DNA of 64,000 nt from Brucella pituitosa (GCF_003049685.1 NZ_PYSY02000002.1:310001-374000), one strand, 5' to 3'; positions 45,491 to 54,865 are shown, counted from the first letter of the stretch. Numbers and translations are program-made. Notes: generated from the letters alone by a model not told the origin.

Positions 45491-46291
45491 TTACCAGGCA
45501 GGTTTGTTGGCGAGCCACGAGAGTGGCGCGCGTTCGATTTCATCCAGCACCTCAACCAACCTGTCGGCGGCGAAATCAATTGTCTTGCGACCTTTTTCGG
45601 CTGTAGCAAGCGTTGCATCGCCCGCCGCACCGTAAGGATTGATGTCCTGTATCTGCCAGGCGGGTTTTGCGCCGCCACTCAGCGAAAGATGCTTGTATTC
45701 GCTTGCAAAAGTTTCCGTAAGGGTACGGAAATCCTGCGCTTTTGACATGTCCACCAAATCCGGATGCAGTTCCAGCATAACCGATGTTTCCATGTCGCCA
45801 GCGTGAATGCCGTGCCTGAGATCGTGTTCGCTATAGATGCCTTCAGGCATGCCGAGGGCAAACCAGTTGACGCTGACCACCATCATGTCGTGCTTAATAC
45901 GCAGCTCGCGTGCGACGATATCCATCACACTGATCTGTCCGCCGTGGCTGTTAAGCAGCACCATCTTTCGCACGCCGCTTGCGGCTACACAGTCGCCAAT
46001 CTCGCACCACATACGGATGATCGTTTCAGCAGAGAAGGTCAGCGTGCCGGGATAACGGCTATGCTCATTGCTCTTGCCAATGGCTTGCGTGGGGAGAAAC
46101 AGCGCGTGGCTTTCATCAGGCAGACGCGCGATGGTTTCCTTGACCATGCCGTCCACGATTGCCGCGTCGACTGCTACCGGCAAATGGGGACCATGTTGTT
46201 CAATCGCACCAACAGGCAGAACTGCCACGAGCTTCTCACGATCGAGGCGTGAGAACGCTTCGCTCGTATAATCGGACCAATATCGTTTCAA
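45491..46291 (-). CDS. Creatininase family protein
   Basis: 266 residues from TTG 46291, chosen because AAGGAG lies seven bases upstream and the protein then begins at the usual family position (KRYWSDYTSEAFSRLD). A longer frame to 46396 would run through the operator. Zinc ligands of the family are visible: PVGAIEQHGPHLPVAVDA (Glu, His, Asp), LNSHGG (His) and HAGDMETSVM (Glu). Members hydrolyse creatinine, mycofactocin precursors or formamide-type bonds. It is the first gene of the minus arm. The substrate may be a cyclic amide. Confidence 0.82.
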   Translation of the reverse strand: MKRYWSDYTSEAFSRLDREKLVAVLPVGAIEQHGPHLPVAVDAAIVDGMVKETIARLPDESHALFLPTQAIGKSNEHSRYPGTLTFSAETIIRMWCEIGDCVAASGVRKMVLLNSHGGQISVMDIVARELRIKHDMMVVSVNWFALGMPEGIYSEHDLRHGIHAGDMETSVMLELHPDLVDMSKAQDFRTLTETFASEYKHLSLSGGAKPAWQIQDINPYGAAGDATLATAEKGRKTIDFAADRLVEVLDEIERAPLSWLANKPAW

Positions 46292-46381
46292 GGTGGCGCT
46301 CCTTGCTTGCTTGGGGGCTTGCTTTTGGGCTGGCTGCGGGCTGTGAGCTGCATGCTGAAGCACAGAACTTACTAAACAATC

Positions 46382-46395
46382 TGACCGATCGGTCA
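46382..46395. promoter_or_regulatory. Perfect TetR-type operator in the divergent promoter
   Basis: TGACCGATCGGTCA is a perfect 14-base palindrome, 87 bases before the creatininase start and 116 before the ferredoxin reductase start. It resembles the RutR site TTGACCA-N2-TGGTCAA and general TetR-family operators. The RutR-like regulator is the last gene of the cluster. No second copy was seen in the window. Confidence 0.68.
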
Positions 46396-46510
46396 AACTA
46401 AATGTTTAAAATTTCAAAGATGCATGCAATTAAGGTGTGAATCCGTGACGAATTCGCCACGCGACAGCCCGCCACATGATTATGATGCGCGGGAATTTTC
46501 CGGAGGTCCT

Positions 46511-47743
46511 ATGGACAACAGATGCATTATTATTGGTGCGGGCCATGCTGGTTCGCAGGCTGCAGTTAGCCTGAGGCAGGAAGGCTATGTGGGTGAAATC
46601 GTGCTTATCAACGATGAGCTGGATATTCCCTATCACAAGCCACCTTTATCCAAATCCTATCTGAAAGCTCCTGAAAGCGGTGTTCTGGTGCTTCGCCCGG
46701 AAAACACCTATCGCGATAATAATATTGAGATGATTTTCGGCCGTCGCGTGAATAGCGTTTCGCTGACTGACAAAACCGTCACTCTTGACGATGGAAGCAT
46801 CCTTGCCTGGTCGGAACTGGTATTCGCCACGGGTGCGCGTGCGCGGATTCCTGATGTCCCGGGCGTTGGTCTTGATGGTGTCGTCACGCTCCGCCGCCTG
46901 GAGGACGCGCGCCGCATTGCCGACATGATGCCAAATGTGCAGAACGTCGTGATTATCGGCGGTGGCTTTATCGGTCTTGAAATGGCGCATAGCGCCATAG
47001 CGCTCGGTAAGAAGACCGTGTTGATTGAGGCGGCTCCACGCGTCCTTGGGCGGTCAGTTGCAACGCATATTTCTGCCCATGTCGAGGCACGCAGCCGCGC
47101 TGCGGATATTACGCTTTTGACCGGACTTGGCGTCACCTCTATTGAAGGCGAAAATGGGCGCGTGACAGGCGTAACGGCGGCAAACGGCACAGTCTTTGCT
47201 GCGGATATGGTTGTGCTGGGCACCGGTGCTGTTCCAAACGTTGAGCTGGCAACGCAAGCTGGACTTGCCATAGACAATGGCATTGTAGTCGATGAATATA
47301 TGCGCACATCAAGCGAGCATGTTTATGCGATAGGCGATTGTGTCAGCTATGATCATTTCTATGCGGGACGTCGAGTGCGTCTGGAATCGGTGCAGAATGC
47401 AACCGATCAGGCCAAACATGTTGCACGCTCAATTGTCGGTCGCGGTACGCCATTTCGCGACGTCGCATGGTTCTGGTCGGATCAGGGTGATATGAAGTTG
47501 CAGACGGCTGGGCTGTCCTTTGATGCCGACCGTCATATTCTGTCAGGCAATCTGGAGGATAATGCTTTTTCGGTGTTCCACTTTGCTGGCAACAAACTGA
47601 TTGCAGTCGACTCCATCAATCGCCCAGCGGATCATATGATTGCGCGACGGCTTCTGGCTGCGGACATCAGTCCTACCGAAGATGACATCACAGCGGGTGC
47701 TTCGCGTCTCAAAGAATTGCTGGCGTCTGCACCAAAAGCTTGA
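46511..47743 (+). CDS. FAD-dependent ferredoxin/rubredoxin reductase
   Basis: 410 residues from ATG 46511, with CGGAGG upstream. Dinucleotide sites are GAGHAGSQAA at the N-terminus and IIGGGFIGLEMA near residue 155; the FAD-closing motif is VYAIGDC near 275. The C-terminal reductase domain contains AWFWSDQGDMKLQ, typical of oxygenase-coupled reductases. These enzymes pass electrons from NAD(P)H to a ferredoxin. No ferredoxin or Rieske oxygenase is in the window, so the partner must be elsewhere or the acceptor differs. Confidence 0.87.
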   Translation: MDNRCIIIGAGHAGSQAAVSLRQEGYVGEIVLINDELDIPYHKPPLSKSYLKAPESGVLVLRPENTYRDNNIEMIFGRRVNSVSLTDKTVTLDDGSILAWSELVFATGARARIPDVPGVGLDGVVTLRRLEDARRIADMMPNVQNVVIIGGGFIGLEMAHSAIALGKKTVLIEAAPRVLGRSVATHISAHVEARSRAADITLLTGLGVTSIEGENGRVTGVTAANGTVFAADMVVLGTGAVPNVELATQAGLAIDNGIVVDEYMRTSSEHVYAIGDCVSYDHFYAGRRVRLESVQNATDQAKHVARSIVGRGTPFRDVAWFWSDQGDMKLQTAGLSFDADRHILSGNLEDNAFSVFHFAGNKLIAVDSINRPADHMIARRLLAADISPTEDDITAGASRLKELLASAPKA

Positions 47744-47751
47744 GGACAAAA

Positions 47752-48141
47752 ATGACTGTTTTGAAACATCTGTTGCCTGCCGACATGGCGGCACCCTTTG
47801 CCGCCTATAGCCATGGTGTGAAGGTAAGCACTGGTGCGGAACTGGTTTTCTGCTCCGGTCAGCTTGGTATTGGAACGGATGGAGCTGTTCCGGAAGATGC
47901 CGGTGCACAGGCCGAGCTTTGTTTTGAGAATATCCGACGCATCCTGCGCGATGGCGGCATGGAACTGTCCGACGTCGTGCGTATCAATGCCTATGTGACG
48001 GATCGCGCCTATATGCGCGCCTATATGGATGTGCGTGACCGCCTGTTTCCGCAGCCTGCACCAGCCTCGACGCTGATGATTGTTTCCGGTTTTACACGGG
48101 AAGAATTCAAGGTCGAAATCGAGGCTGTTGCAGCGCGCTGA
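47752..48141 (+). CDS. RidA family enamine/imine deaminase (second)
   Basis: 129 residues from ATG 47752, eight bases after the reductase stop. Family features are APFAAYSHGVKV, ELVFCSGQLGIG, the DVVRINAYVTD strand, and ASTLMIVSGFTREEFKVEIE at the end. The usual conserved Arg of active RidA proteins is in the position of ...PAPAST here, where the residue is Ala-Ser-Thr, so catalytic activity is not assured. It may belong to a non-canonical RidA subgroup linked to heterocycle breakdown. Confidence 0.84.
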   Translation: MTVLKHLLPADMAAPFAAYSHGVKVSTGAELVFCSGQLGIGTDGAVPEDAGAQAELCFENIRRILRDGGMELSDVVRINAYVTDRAYMRAYMDVRDRLFPQPAPASTLMIVSGFTREEFKVEIEAVAAR

Positions 48142-48231
48142 CACGATACCGCATCACAACAATGCGTATCGCCTTTGCCTGGAAGGAATGGTAGGGTTGT
48201 CCGACATCCTCCACTCCCTTCAGGCTCATTC

Positions 48232-49452
48232 ATGTCTCAGTTAAAGTCCTCCGCTGCGCTGCGGGAAACATCACCGCGTGCATCAGCAAGGTTTGCAGAA
48301 TTTGCACTCGCCATAGGCGGCTTCGGTATTGGTACCGGAGAGTTCGCGATCATGGCGCTTTTGCCCGATATCGCACGCGATTTAAATGTGACTATTCCGA
48401 GCGCTGGGCACCTTATCAGCTCCTATGCTTTGGGCGTGTTGATCGGTGCGCCTGTGCTGGCCGTCCTTGGTGCAAAGCTTGACCGCCGCAAGTTGCTGTT
48501 TTTGCTGATGGGGCTTTTTGCCTTCGGTAATCTCGCCAGCGCATTTATGCATGGCTATACTGGTCTTTATATAATGCGTTTTGTTGCGGGCTTTCCGCAC
48601 GGTGCCTATTTCGGCGTAGCCTCACTGGTTGCGGCATCATTGGCAGAGCCTGGCAAGCGCGCGCAAGCCGTTGGGCGTGTCATGATGGGGCTTACCATTG
48701 CGACATTGTGCGGCACGCCATTGGCGACATGGCTGGGGCAAATTGCCGGTTGGCGTGCGATGTTTGCGGCCGTCGGTCTGATTGCCATTCTCACAATGGT
48801 GCTGGTCATGATTTATGTGCCGAAGCAGCCTGCCGATGAAGGTGCATCTCCATTGCGGGAGCTGGGGGCATTTCGGCGCAAGCAGGTTTGGCTGACGCTC
48901 GGTATTGGTGCCATTGGAACCGGCGGTCTGTTCTCCGTTTTTACCTATATCGCTGCCACGGTGACGGAAGTTTCACATATCGATGTAAAGTGGATGCCGG
49001 TTGTGTTCGCCACATTCGGTCTTGGCATGGTTCTCGGCAACATCGTCGGTTCAAAACTGACCGACCGCTCTGTTATGGGAACGGTGGGAATGGTGCTGCT
49101 TTACGATATGGCCGTCATGCTGGTCTTTCCGTTTCTGATGCAACATCCAGCCACGGCATTTTTAAATATCTTGCTTGTTGGCGGTGGGTTTGCGCTTGTT
49201 CCAGCTCTTCAGACACGCTTGATGGATGTGGCCGCTGACGCACAGACGCTGGCCGCAGCACTCAATCATTCCGCACTCAATCTCGCCAATGCAATTGGCG
49301 CATGGTTGGGTGGGCTTGCGGTTGCATGGGGCTTTGGCTGGACATCGACGGGAACCGTCGGTGCATTCCTGGCCGTTGCAGGCCTTGCCGTGTTTGCTTT
49401 GTCGATTGTGTTGGATCGCGCAGGGCGGGAAAAGGCTGTACTAGCAGCGTAA
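48232..49452 (+). CDS. MFS transporter, DHA1 family (AraJ/YdhP-like)
   Basis: 406 residues from ATG 48232 with 12 predicted membrane helices. The DHA1 hallmark GIGTGEFAIMALLPDIARDL is at helix 1 and LGAKLDRRKLLFLLMG at the loop between helices 2 and 3. Such proteins export sugars, drugs or amino-acid derivatives. It closes the plus arm; a hairpin at 48145-48170 between it and RidA may reduce its expression. Its substrate could be a toxic intermediate of the pathway. Confidence 0.87.
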   Translation: MSQLKSSAALRETSPRASARFAEFALAIGGFGIGTGEFAIMALLPDIARDLNVTIPSAGHLISSYALGVLIGAPVLAVLGAKLDRRKLLFLLMGLFAFGNLASAFMHGYTGLYIMRFVAGFPHGAYFGVASLVAASLAEPGKRAQAVGRVMMGLTIATLCGTPLATWLGQIAGWRAMFAAVGLIAILTMVLVMIYVPKQPADEGASPLRELGAFRRKQVWLTLGIGAIGTGGLFSVFTYIAATVTEVSHIDVKWMPVVFATFGLGMVLGNIVGSKLTDRSVMGTVGMVLLYDMAVMLVFPFLMQHPATAFLNILLVGGGFALVPALQTRLMDVAADAQTLAAALNHSALNLANAIGAWLGGLAVAWGFGWTSTGTVGAFLAVAGLAVFALSIVLDRAGREKAVLAA

Positions 49453-49462
49453 TCAAGCGCGT

Positions 49463-49600
49463 AAAAAACAACACCCGTCGCAGGGGAGGCGACGGGTGTT
49501 GTTTAGGGTAAGACCGGCTTGGGAGGAGGAGTTCCGGTCTTTATATTCACCGAGGGTAAATGGGAGGAGAAAACACCCCGGTGATATCTGGAAACTGTGA
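49463..49600 (-). ncRNA. Candidate trans-acting sRNA, alpha-r14 (NfeR1)-like
   Basis: Read on the minus strand, three stem-loops follow each other. The first (49583-49548) has loop TTTTCTCCTCCCATTT; the second (49541-49510), stem AAGACCGG/CCGGTCTT, has loop AACTCCTCCTCCCAAG; the third (49504-49465) is a strong terminator, stem ACACCCGTCGC, loop CTCCCCT, then TTTTTT. Repeated CUCCUCCC loops are the anti-Shine-Dalgarno signature of the alpha-r14 sRNAs of rhizobia. The 5' end is approximate. The third hairpin may also terminate the MFS transcript from the other side. Confidence 0.68.
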
Positions 49601-49689
49601 GGACCGCACGGTTTGTCGGGCGCGGTCCCGAAAAGGCTTTCATGTGAAGCCTTATATTTGGCGCTTGCCTTCCGAACTAAACGTAGCTT

Positions 49690-49715
49690 GTTCTAAAACC
49701 GCTTTACGCTTTTCG
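49690..49715. repeat. Fragment of the palindromic repeat family
   Basis: AAAACCGCTTTACGCTTTTCGG is the reverse complement of a core like those at 25985, 38201 and 63059. It lies just after the DUF1127 stop codon and can fold into an imperfect hairpin. Confidence 0.5.
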
Positions 49716-49725
49716 GAATTCGCTA

Positions 49726-49872
49726 TTAGCGGGCAGCAGCCTTGCGTGCGACGAACGGAATTTCCGAAGGCATGATGCCGAGGTCATTCAGTTCACGTGG
49801 GCTCAGGCGGCTCAGTTCGTTTACAGTGTTACGGTAACGGCGCCAGTTGTTGTACGAGCGGATCAGGTTCAT
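49726..49872 (-). CDS. DUF1127 (YjiS-like) small protein
   Basis: The 48-residue protein MNLIRSYNNWRRYRNTVNEL... has the full DUF1127 pattern: a basic N-terminal helix, then ELSRLSPRELNDLGIMPSEIP. The start at 49872 has GAGAGA upstream. It is too short for most gene callers but is well supported by the motif. In related bacteria these arginine-rich proteins affect RNA turnover, phosphate and carbon metabolism. It lies just upstream of the sRNA candidate on the same strand; the region 49633-49654 has an AAGGCTT/AAGCCTT hairpin that may end its transcript. Confidence 0.88.
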   Translation of the reverse strand: MNLIRSYNNWRRYRNTVNELSRLSPRELNDLGIMPSEIPFVARKAAAR

Positions 49873-50303
49873 TTCTCTCACCTAGTCAAAAAATCAAATC
49901 TCTTTGTTGCCAACAGCATATAGGTGGGTTGCTCTGAAAGTTGCAGAGACAGATTTGCATAGCTGCTGTGCAATTTAGCCTGTCGATTGCACGTCTTTTA
50001 CGCAGCTTGGTCATTATGTGATCACAATTGTCGATCCACATGGGCAGATCACCATATTTGCGGAATTTCGCGACGCCAATCTTTAATGATTCATTAATAT
50101 ATAGTTGAGTCCGCTATATTCACCATTCTGAATGGAGAGTTCCTTTTCGCAGCGAAAATAGACAAAGATTTTGTCGCAAAAGTTCGGGAATTTGTCGGCT
50201 GAAGACAATAATCCACATGACACCCAAATCGGATTGCTTTAAAGGGTGACATGTCGTGTGCAGGCGTGTGACTCTTAAGCAATCACATTCTTGTACTGTC
50301 TGT
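49873..50303. other. Leader region upstream of the glycine riboswitch
   Basis: About 430 AT-rich bases without a credible gene. They should hold the promoters of the divergent DUF1127 gene and of gcvTHP. An inverted repeat TGATCACAATTGTCGATCCA lies near 50019-50039. Nothing else can be assigned. Confidence 0.4.
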
Positions 50304-50477
50304 CTGCGGGAGAGCGCTTTTAAAGCCGCCGAAGGGGAAATCGCCCGAAATCTCTCAGGTACAAGGAACCGCAGACGGGTAAGGCAACTCTGGAAAGTCG
50401 GAGGAAATTCCGCGCCGAAGGTGTAAGTATGGCTTTCTATATAGCCATGCGAGTCTCTCAGGCCTGAGACAGAGGGG
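50304..50477 (+). promoter_or_regulatory. Tandem glycine riboswitch
   Basis: Two aptamers stand in a row. The first (about 50304-50373) has GCGGGAGAGC, GCCGAAGGGG and ATCTCTCAGGTACAAGGAACCGC. The second (about 50374-50477) has GGAAAGTCGGAGG, CCGAAGGTGTAAG and GTCTCTCAGGCCTGAGACAGAGG. This is the classical cooperative arrangement, normally turning on gcv genes when glycine is abundant. A small CCGCATTTTGCGG hairpin at 50488-50500 may be part of the expression platform. Confidence 0.95.
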
Positions 50478-50527
50478 CACGAAGCAACCGCATTTTGCGG
50501 AGGCACACGTGCGACTCTGGAGTTGTT

Positions 50528-51631
50528 ATGGGCGATACCGCACATCTGAATACCCTGCCTTTGCAGGATCTGCATGAAGAAGCTGGCGCACGCTTTGGCG
50601 GTTTTGCCGGCTGGAACATGCCGATCACTTATCCGCTCGGCGTGATGAAGGAGCACCTTCATACGCGTGAGCATGTCGGCCTTTTCGATATTTCACATAT
50701 GAAGCTGATCGAAGTTTCAGGCGCAGACGCTATTGCTCTTCTCAGCGAGACCTGTCCGCTTGATCCGTCGGTTCTGAAAACCGGCCAGTCGAAATACACT
50801 TTCTTCCTCAATGACCAAGGCGGCGTTCTTGATGATTTGATCGTCACGCGCCTTGGTGAAGACCGTTTCATGGTCGTTGCCAATGCTGGCAACGCCGATG
50901 CTGATATCGAGCATCTGAATGAAGCGGCATCTGGCAAGGACGTAAGTGTCAATCCGCTGGATCGCGTTTTCTTGGCCATTCAGGGCCCGGAAGCTGAAAG
51001 CGTCATTAATGATGCTGGTCTTAAAGGTGCAGAACTCTCATTCATGAGCGGCTTTGAGCCAAAGGCTGGTTGGTTCATGACCCGTTCAGGCTATACCGGC
51101 GAAGATGGTTTCGAAATCGGCCTGCCTGCCGACGAAGCGCGCGCGCTTGCAACCAAGCTTCTGGCCGACGAGCGCGTCGAATGGATCGGCCTTGCTGCCC
51201 GCGATAGCCTGCGCCTTGAAGCTGGTCTATGCCTACACGGACAGGACATTACGCCGGAAACCGATCCGGTTTCGGCTGGCCTCACATGGGCAATCACCAA
51301 GCCGGTGCGTGAAAAGGCTGCCTTCAATGGCGCCAAGGCCGTTCTGGACGCGATTGCCAAGGGGGCGGTCGCCAAGCGCGTCGGCCTCAAGCCCGAAGGC
51401 CGCCAGCCAGTTCGTGGCGGCGCAGAACTTTTCGACGAATCCGGTTTTCAGATCGGAACAGTCACATCGGGTGGCTTCGGCCCATCCGCAGGTTTCCCGG
51501 TTGCCATGGGTTATGTCGAGGCAAGCCTCGCAGTCCCCGGCACCCGCGTTTTCGCAGACGTTCGCGGTAACAAGGTTCCCGTTGATGTTCATGCACTTCC
51601 CTTCACACCGCATCGCTATCGCAAAGGATGA
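50528..51631 (+). CDS. gcvT: Glycine cleavage system T protein (aminomethyltransferase)
   Basis: 367 residues from ATG 50528, a normal length. Family features are [19 protein letters not shown] at the N-terminus, [14 protein letters not shown], the folate-site region [15 protein letters not shown], and the C-terminal barrel with [11 protein letters not shown]. It transfers the methylene group from aminomethyl-lipoyl-GcvH to tetrahydrofolate, releasing ammonia. It is the first gene of gcvT-gcvH-gcvP and is under the glycine riboswitch. Confidence 0.95.
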   Translation: MGDTAHLNTLPLQDLHEEAGARFGGFAGWNMPITYPLGVMKEHLHTREHVGLFDISHMKLIEVSGADAIALLSETCPLDPSVLKTGQSKYTFFLNDQGGVLDDLIVTRLGEDRFMVVANAGNADADIEHLNEAASGKDVSVNPLDRVFLAIQGPEAESVINDAGLKGAELSFMSGFEPKAGWFMTRSGYTGEDGFEIGLPADEARALATKLLADERVEWIGLAARDSLRLEAGLCLHGQDITPETDPVSAGLTWAITKPVREKAAFNGAKAVLDAIAKGAVAKRVGLKPEGRQPVRGGAELFDESGFQIGTVTSGGFGPSAGFPVAMGYVEASLAVPGTRVFADVRGNKVPVDVHALPFTPHRYRKG

Positions 51632-51636
51632 TTTCC

Positions 51637-52005
51637 ATGGCCAATATCCTGTTCACCGAAGATCATGAGTGGATCAGCGTCGAAGGTGGCGTTGCCACTG
51701 TCGGCATCACGATCCACGCACAGGAACAGCTGGGCGACCTCGTATTCGTAGATCTGCCGGAAGTCGGTCGCACCGTTTCCAAGGGCGAAGGCATTGTGGT
51801 TGTGGAGTCGGTCAAGGCCGCTTCTGACGTTTATGCTCCTGTCGATGGCGAAGTGGTTGAAGTTAATGACGCCGTTTCAAGCGATCCGGCTCTCATCAAT
51901 CAGGCTGCGGAAGGCGAAGGCTGGCTGTTCAAGCTGAAGCTTTCCGATGAAGGCCAGCTTACTGGCCTGCTCGACAAGGCTGGTTACGACAAACTCGTAG
52001 GATAA
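51637..52005 (+). CDS. gcvH: Glycine cleavage system H protein
   Basis: 122 residues from ATG 51637, five bases after gcvT. The lipoylation motif is [15 protein letters not shown], with Lys60 as the attachment site. The start [20 protein letters not shown] is characteristic. It carries the aminomethyl group between GcvP and GcvT. Confidence 0.96.
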   Translation: MANILFTEDHEWISVEGGVATVGITIHAQEQLGDLVFVDLPEVGRTVSKGEGIVVVESVKAASDVYAPVDGEVVEVNDAVSSDPALINQAAEGEGWLFKLKLSDEGQLTGLLDKAGYDKLVG

Positions 52006-52009
52006 AGAA

Positions 52010-54823
52010 ATGACGCAACAGGTTCTTCCCTTTGTTGCCCGTCATATCGGGCCAAGAGTTGAAGACGAGCGCGCAATGCTTGCAGCGCTCGGCCTTCCTT
52101 CCATGGAAACACTGATCACGCAGGCTGTTCCGGCATCCATCCGCCTCAACCGCGCGCTTGATCTGCCAGCGGCTTTGAGCGAACACGCAGCACTTGCTGA
52201 GCTTAATGAAATCATGGGCCGCAATGTGGTGAAGAAGAGCTTCATCGGTGCGGGCTATCATGGTGTGCAGACGCCACCTGTCATTCAGCGCAACCTGTTT
52301 GAAAACCCGGCATGGTACACGGCTTACACGCCTTACCAGTCGGAAATCAGCCAAGGCCGTCTGGAGCTTCTGTTCCATTTCCAGACGCTCGTTGCCGAGC
52401 TTTCCGGCCTGCCGGTTGCCTGTGCATCGCTGCTGGATGAAGCAACTGCTGTTGCTGAAGCTGTGGGCGTTGCTGTTCGCCATCACCGCGACAAGCGCTC
52501 GCGCATTCTGCTTGCAGGCGATCTGCATCCGCAGAGCGTGGATGTGATCAACACCCGTGCAGAGCCGCTTGGCTGGCAGGTTGAAGCCGGAAGTGCTGTC
52601 GACGACAATACCGCTGCCGTCATCGTTCCATGGCCGGATACGCGCGGCGTTTATGGCGACTTCACCGCTGTCATCGCCGATGCAAAAGCCAAGGGCGCTT
52701 TGGTTATCGCTGTTGCCGATCCGCTGGCGCTGACCATTCTGGAAGCGCCTGCCAAGTGGGGCGCTGACATGGCTGTCGGCTCCATGCAGCGTTATGGTGT
52801 TCCAATGGGTTTTGGTGGTCCACACGCTGCATATCTCGCAGTATCCGAGCCGCTGACCCGCATCATTCCGGGCCGCATCGTCGGTCAGTCGGTCGATGCG
52901 CATGGCCGTGCCGCTTATCGTCTGGCGCTTCAGACGCGTGAGCAGCATATCCGCCGCGACAAGGCAACATCCAACATTTGCACCGCGCAGGCACTGCTCG
53001 CTAATATGGCTGCATCCTTTGCCATCTGGCATGGACCATCGGGTCTTCAGGCGATTGCTACGCGTGTCGCAACGCTTGCATCGCGCTTTGCAACGGGCCT
53101 CAAGGCTGCTGGTGTTGAGATTGCAGGTGATAGCCTGTTCGACACAGTAAGCATCAAGGTTTCCGGCAAGGCGCAAGCCATTGCTGACGAAGCTGATAAG
53201 GGCGGTCGCCTGCTCCGCATCATCGATGCGGATATGGTTGGAGTCACCTTTGACGAAACCTCGACGGAAGACGATCTTGCAGCACTTGCCGTTCTGTTTG
53301 GCGCTAAGCCAGTCGGTAACGACGATCTGCTGGTTCCGGGCAAAGGCCGTGGTGAAGGCTTCCTGACACAGGATGTGTTCCATTCACACCGTTCGGAAAC
53401 TGAGATGATGCGCTTCCTGCGTCGTCTGGCCGATAAGGATCTGGCGCTTGATCGTGCGATGATCCCACTTGGCTCCTGCACGATGAAGCTCAATGCGGCA
53501 GCAGAAATGATGCCTGTGAGCTGGAACACGGTTGCCAATCTGCATCCGTTCGCGCCTGCGGCCCAGACTACCGGCTATGCCAAGATGACTTCGGATGTCG
53601 AAGCATGGCTTTGCGAAGTCACCGGCTTTGCAGGTGTATCGTTGCAGCCAAATGCTGGTAGTCAAGGCGAATATGCGGGTCTTCTCGCAATCCGTCACTA
53701 TCACCAGTCACGCGGCGAAGGTCATCGCAACATCTGCCTTATCCCATCATCTGCACATGGCACCAATCCTGCCAGCGCATCAATGGCTGGCATGAGCGTT
53801 GTCGTGGTCAATTGCCGTCCGGATGGCGATATCGACATTGATGATCTGAAAGCCAAGGCTGAGAAGCATCGCGATAATCTTGCGGCCTTCATGATTACCT
53901 ATCCGTCGACCTATGGCGTTTTTGAGGAAGGCATCAAGGCTTTCTGCGAGATCGTCCATGATAATGGCGGTCAGGTCTATTTCGACGGCGCAAACCTCAA
54001 TGCACTCGTTGGCCTTGCGCGTCCATGCGATATTGGCGCTGACGTCTGCCACATGAACCTCCACAAGACCTTCTGCATTCCGCATGGCGGCGGTGGTCCG
54101 GGTGTTGGTCCTATTGGTGTGGCCAAGCATCTGGTGCCTTACCTGCCGGGTCATGTTGATCTTGGTTCCAAGCACGCTGTTTCCGCAGCACCGTTTGGCA
54201 GTGCATCCATTCTGGTCATTACGTGGATGTATATCCGCATGATGGGCGGTGCGGGTCTCAAGAAGGCAACCGAGGCTGCAATCCTCAACGCCAACTACAT
54301 CGCGCATCGTCTGAAGGACGCTTATCCGATCCTTTACACCGGCGCACATGATCGTGTGGCGCATGAGTGCATCGTGGATACGCGTGTTCTCAAGGATAGG
54401 GCAGGCATCACCGTAGAAGACGTGGCCAAGCGCCTAATCGACTATGGCTTCCATGCACCGACCATGTCATGGCCTGTTGCCGGAACGCTGATGATTGAGC
54501 CAACCGAGTCTGAGCCAAAGTCGGAAATCGATCGTCTTTGCGATGCGATGATTGCCATTGCAGGCGAAGCAAAGAAGGTTGCCGATGGTGTCTGGCCTTC
54601 GGATGACAATCCGCTTGCCAATGCACCGCACACGGCAGGCGATACGCTGGCAACGGAATGGACACATCCTTACACCCGTGAGGAAGCAGTGTTCCCGGGA
54701 AGCGCTTTGAGCGGTGAGTTCGACACGACGGCGAAATATTGGCCGCCGGTCAGCCGTGTTGACAATGTGGGTGGTGACAGAAATCTCATCTGTTCTTGCC
54801 CGCCGGTTGCGTCTTACGGCTGA
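52010..54823 (+). CDS. gcvP: Glycine dehydrogenase (decarboxylating), P protein
   Basis: 937 residues, a single-chain P protein with two homologous halves. The PLP lysine is in [19 protein letters not shown] near residue 686. The N-terminal half retains [18 protein letters not shown] and [17 protein letters not shown]; the C-terminal half has '[17 protein letters not shown]'. It decarboxylates glycine and loads the aminomethyl group on GcvH. Its start is four bases after gcvH. The L protein (lipoamide dehydrogenase) is not nearby, as is usual. Confidence 0.96.
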   Translation: MTQQVLPFVARHIGPRVEDERAMLAALGLPSMETLITQAVPASIRLNRALDLPAALSEHAALAELNEIMGRNVVKKSFIGAGYHGVQTPPVIQRNLFENPAWYTAYTPYQSEISQGRLELLFHFQTLVAELSGLPVACASLLDEATAVAEAVGVAVRHHRDKRSRILLAGDLHPQSVDVINTRAEPLGWQVEAGSAVDDNTAAVIVPWPDTRGVYGDFTAVIADAKAKGALVIAVADPLALTILEAPAKWGADMAVGSMQRYGVPMGFGGPHAAYLAVSEPLTRIIPGRIVGQSVDAHGRAAYRLALQTREQHIRRDKATSNICTAQALLANMAASFAIWHGPSGLQAIATRVATLASRFATGLKAAGVEIAGDSLFDTVSIKVSGKAQAIADEADKGGRLLRIIDADMVGVTFDETSTEDDLAALAVLFGAKPVGNDDLLVPGKGRGEGFLTQDVFHSHRSETEMMRFLRRLADKDLALDRAMIPLGSCTMKLNAAAEMMPVSWNTVANLHPFAPAAQTTGYAKMTSDVEAWLCEVTGFAGVSLQPNAGSQGEYAGLLAIRHYHQSRGEGHRNICLIPSSAHGTNPASASMAGMSVVVVNCRPDGDIDIDDLKAKAEKHRDNLAAFMITYPSTYGVFEEGIKAFCEIVHDNGGQVYFDGANLNALVGLARPCDIGADVCHMNLHKTFCIPHGGGGPGVGPIGVAKHLVPYLPGHVDLGSKHAVSAAPFGSASILVITWMYIRMMGGAGLKKATEAAILNANYIAHRLKDAYPILYTGAHDRVAHECIVDTRVLKDRAGITVEDVAKRLIDYGFHAPTMSWPVAGTLMIEPTESEPKSEIDRLCDAMIAIAGEAKKVADGVWPSDDNPLANAPHTAGDTLATEWTHPYTREEAVFPGSALSGEFDTTAKYWPPVSRVDNVGGDRNLICSCPPVASYG

Positions 54824-54865
54824 TACAGCTTGCTGGTCGTATTTTAACGTTTTGTAAAGTGACAG

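Noticed and set aside
50304-50477. Frames through the glycine riboswitch (for example 50120-50674, minus)
   Set aside because: The region is structured RNA with conserved glycine aptamer motifs; the frame crosses into gcvT antisense.
51959-53383. 474-codon minus-strand frame opposite gcvP
   Set aside because: It lies wholly antisense to gcvP, which is full length with all motifs; codon bias of the real gene keeps the opposite frame open. No family resemblance.
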